NCBI RefSeq assembly: GCF_019059575.1
Contig: NW_024881870.1
Span: 434,001-498,000 of the forward strand
Length of the DNA: 64,000 bases
Direction of reading: 5' to 3'
Source: Amphibalanus amphitrite
Lineage: Eukaryota > Arthropoda > Thecostraca > Balanomorpha > Balanidae
In this document: positions 60,936 to 64,000 of the stretch, one piece after another
How the letters are laid out: each line of letters starts with the position of its first letter
Numbering within the stretch: the stretch's first letter is position 1
Made by a program: the position numbers and the translations under genes
The notes under the pieces: model-generated
Told to the model about the DNA's origin: nothing
The model's database searches: none
What the model saw: the letters and a program-made list of their open reading frames with translations, nothing else

Positions 60936-63823
60936 TACCTGTGGTTAGGGGCCACGCTGGGAGGTACCAGCTGGCATTTTCTGTCCCCCCTCCGGATACT
61001 GGTTTCTTGTGAGTTCGTGAATTTCCTTTCCGTAAAACTGAACGAATGCTGAAAGATGTGGGAGTGCTTTTTAAACGGTTATGAAGCTGAAGTAACTGGG
61101 CAAACTTCAGCCTCATTAGAATATTAAAGATGCAAATATATTTTATCGTCACCGGAGATGGTATGTGTCGACGCATTTGTCTCCATAAATTAAATTAGAA
61201 GATGGCATAATACAAGCAACGTTAAAACGATGATGAAGCGATTAAGTTAGCTAAGATGAGACGACTTATGTGACGATTTATATGACGACTTAGAGCGAGA
61301 CATATCAAAGGATTATGGAGACGGTCGCCACGGAAATGACCTTGTCGATTTTCTGAATAAACTTTAAATGCACATTTTCATTTCAGGATCGGCGTTCTAA
61401 TTAATCGAAGTTCACTCAGATTTAATACCCAATTTTAAATTGACCGAAGCAGTGGAAGTATTCTATCAGCACATCTGTATGTATGTAGGTAAGTATTGTA
61501 TGTATTGACATAAAAGCCTCCCATATATAACGTGGCGATTACGGCTTCGACGTGGTTATTGCTCTGTTCTGCGTTTAGGTTACTCTGTGCATTGGACTAT
61601 TGCATAGAACGAGCTTTGAGATTCAGAATGCGTTTGTGCATGAAATAGCCAGACCTTGAATGACATGAAAATAGAATTACAGACAAAAGTCGGCAAATGC
61701 GTAGCTCACCGCTGATAACGTGATTGAACAGAGTTCATCAAATTTATGTAATTTTGAATCTCAATTTATATCATTATTTGCTACTTTCCGAGACTAAGGG
61801 GTGGTTACCCCATGCGTGCTTGTCATGTTAATTGAGTTTGCTGGCGAAGGCCGTTATTACCCCGGTAATTGATTACAAATTAGTTGACTGCACGTGCTGC
61901 TACTTCCGCTTACATGGGTCGGACTGAGTGTTCAGTTCCGTTGGAACGGTCAAATCACGGCCAATCGAGCGGCCGTGCGTTTGTCGCATAAATATTCCAT
62001 GATCGCCAGCTGTCTGGCGAGGGCTGTTTTAGAGGGTCGCGCTCAATCTGACATGACGTCCCTATTAGGAGTGGTGTTGACAGGCAAGCTTGGACTCGGG
62101 GATTACATGGTTTGTTCAGCCTTGAGTTTGGACAAGTAGTGTTTCCGAACGTGCCTGGTCTATTATCGGGACAATATGTATTATTAACCTGTTTAGATAA
62201 CATTCGTTGCATTCGTTGTCACCGCTGTTCCTTACGTATATCCTCAGCACCAATCCTATGAATGTGTGGTGACCAGCTATCAGTCCTCGGGTGGTGGTCA
62301 CTGGTCAGTATTTGTACGTAGAGGGATTAAATTGCTTATTCACTCATAGTAGAAAACGTCTCGAAAGAGTTGGACTAAGCATCTGTTTTGACTTTTACTT
62401 AGCATCTAACTGGGTAAAAGGTATGTTTAAACTTTTAAGCATAAAAATGTAGGCATTTCATCTCCCAATGCGAGGAATGCAAAGAGTTTCGTTTTTTGCC
62501 GTCCATAACCACTTTCAATTTTAGGTACACGACCCATCATCATCGTCCGCCGCTTGAACGCGTCGCCGTCTGGCCGCTGCAGTCTACTCTATATCGGTAC
62601 ATCACAGCGGGGCGTGAGTTGTCCCCTTTCGATCCTGGCACGACTAAAATCAATACGTCCACCGGGGCACCTACCGACTGCCGGCGGCGGGTCCGGCGGT
62701 CAGTCCAGGGGGCGGAGGGGGCCTTTTTGTGGCACATGCACACCGCGGGTGGACCGGATGTCCGCCGGAAGTGAGCGGCCGGCCGGCGGGCGCTGATTTC
62801 GGCGCTGCCAGACCACGCCGGACACTGTCCGCACGGACACCGCTGCAGCTGCTCGGCGCCAATTAAAGGGACCCTCCCACCTTCAAAAAAGTTAATGAAT
62901 TGGCATGAAAGTGATGTCGCTCGGTTCAGAAAGAGCAAAAACGAATATCTACCAAATTTCATCGAAAAATATTCACCAGTTTTCAAGATATTAGACTTTT
63001 ACTTTTGTTTACTTTTTGGGATCTCCGCTGTTCCTAGCGACTTTATTTGAAAGTGCGGCATTTGTTGCGCGCAAAGCAGCATATACCACCGCGTGCTACA
63101 AAACGTTTTAGTCAAACATTTAACGGACGTTCGAAAGCCTGATGACGTCATCAGATTCCCGTAATGGTTAAGAGATAGGGACCACGCTGGTCCCGCGTAT
63201 TTACAAATTGCAACCGAGCTCCGCCGTAGGGTATTTTATTTCCGCCGTAGTGTATTTCAGTTGGGGTATTTTCTACCATACATCTGCCTGAGCTTGGGGT
63301 AATTGCAATTTGTCGGCGACGTTAAAAAATGATGCACCTTTTTTCGCAGTATAGGTTATCGCATGTGCATATTTTTGTCTTTTTGGTTGCGCTTTTCCCT
63401 CGCCCGTATAGGGGGAGGCGTTGAGCGGACCCCATCGGTTTTTCGTGAGTAACTCGCGTAAAAACCGTCCGATCGCGACGAAACTTTCAATACCCCCGAT
63501 TTTATCAATTTTACTCCTGCCCTGAAAATTTCATGACCCTGACCCAAATGACCTTTGACCTGTGACCTATTTCTCGAGGCCATGTTTGGCCCGAATCGCG
63601 ATTCGGCGTATGTCGGCTCGCATAAGCCGCGCGTTTGCAGTCTTTACGTGGTTTCAAGCGTTGAAATATGTGATATGATGCTGGTCCCATGCATTAGGGT
63701 GGGTGTCACATGAAGGTCAGGTCAGCTCAATGACCTTTGATGACCTCGGTTCACTTTTTCGAGTTTAACATGTTTCTAGGCTAGTTTTTGGAGCTGATTT
63801 CGAATTTAGCAACCATTTGAACA
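60936..63823. other. No gene supported
   Basis: Intergenic sequence. The part from about 63430 to 63780 is rich in TGACCT/AGGTCA words (for example ATGACCTTTGACCTGTGACC near 63549), a composition like the interior of the piggyBac-like element at 14.9-16.1 kb, but no ends are visible. Confidence 0.5.
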
Positions 63824-63826
63824 TTA

Positions 63827-64000
63827 CAGAGGGTGTAACGAAATTATCCGGACATCTTTCTTCCCGCTGTAATTAAAAAGCAAAACATTCTGGTACTTTT
63901 TATTTTGACTGAGCATGTAGCCACCTTTCATAAAAACACAGTGGCGAATGTTTTGGAGCATTTCAGCCAATGTATTCTCCAGCACACTGGCTTTGATGCG
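63827..64000 (-). mobile_element. Tc1/mariner-like element, end with transposase C-terminus (runs off window)
   Basis: A TA (63825-63826) precedes CAGAGGGTGTAACGAAATTA, which looks like a Tc1/mariner terminal repeat. From the right edge an open minus-strand frame of 58 codons (…LAEMLQNIRHCVFMKGGYM…KDVRIISLHPL) ends in a TAA at 63826-63824 made partly of the flanking TA. The R-x-C-x5-GG block near the C-terminus resembles Tc1/mariner-type transposases. Only the end is in the window, so whether the gene is intact cannot be judged. Confidence 0.5.

Overview
The window looks like nuclear DNA of an arthropod, most likely a crustacean. That is an inference from gene content (a chitinase-family protein with a type 2 chitin-binding domain, a secreted serpin, a Kunitz protein, a class V P4-ATPase), from GT-AG introns with GC-rich exons, and from the dense mix of small DNA transposons. 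A conserved ciliary central-pair gene fits a lineage with motile 9+2 sperm, for example a barnacle; the species cannot be named from the sequence.

Layout. 1-20.9 kb holds no exon I can support. It probably lies in, or beyond, the first coding intron of a P4-ATPase (ATP10 type) whose first coding exon is on the minus strand at 20880-21751; a piggyBac-like MITE sits at 14909-16100. After a 2.3 kb head-to-head interval, a CFAP74 homologue runs on the plus strand from 24029 to 40063. Its 18 exons join in frame to 1,585 codons. Two secreted-protein genes lie inside its introns on the opposite strand: a small Kunitz-like gene (26854-27126) and a chitinase-like gene (32801-34885) whose catalytic Glu has become Lys. 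Two copies of a SINE-like repeat lie in introns 3 and 17. A four-exon serpin follows at 42189-47573, with a Pro-Arg reactive site.

From 47.6 kb to the end I see mobile elements and no host gene: a TA-flanked MITE (48875-49764); a 7.4 kb foldback-type element (50229-57650) with 9-bp target duplications, whose arms are about 32 copies of a 145-bp satellite-like monomer; a 2.35 kb hAT-like element nested in one arm; a 337-bp hAT MITE (58845-59181); a LINE reverse-transcriptase tail (60518-60935); and the end of a Tc1/mariner-like element running off the right edge.

The most unusual items are the foldback/satellite element, whose every monomer carries an everted pair of AGGTCA half-sites; the nested opposite-strand genes that have both lost key catalytic or disulfide residues; and two separate cases (CFAP74 and the serpin) where the start of an exon, with its splice acceptor, is duplicated just upstream. 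All gene models were read by eye; no database search or splice prediction was run.
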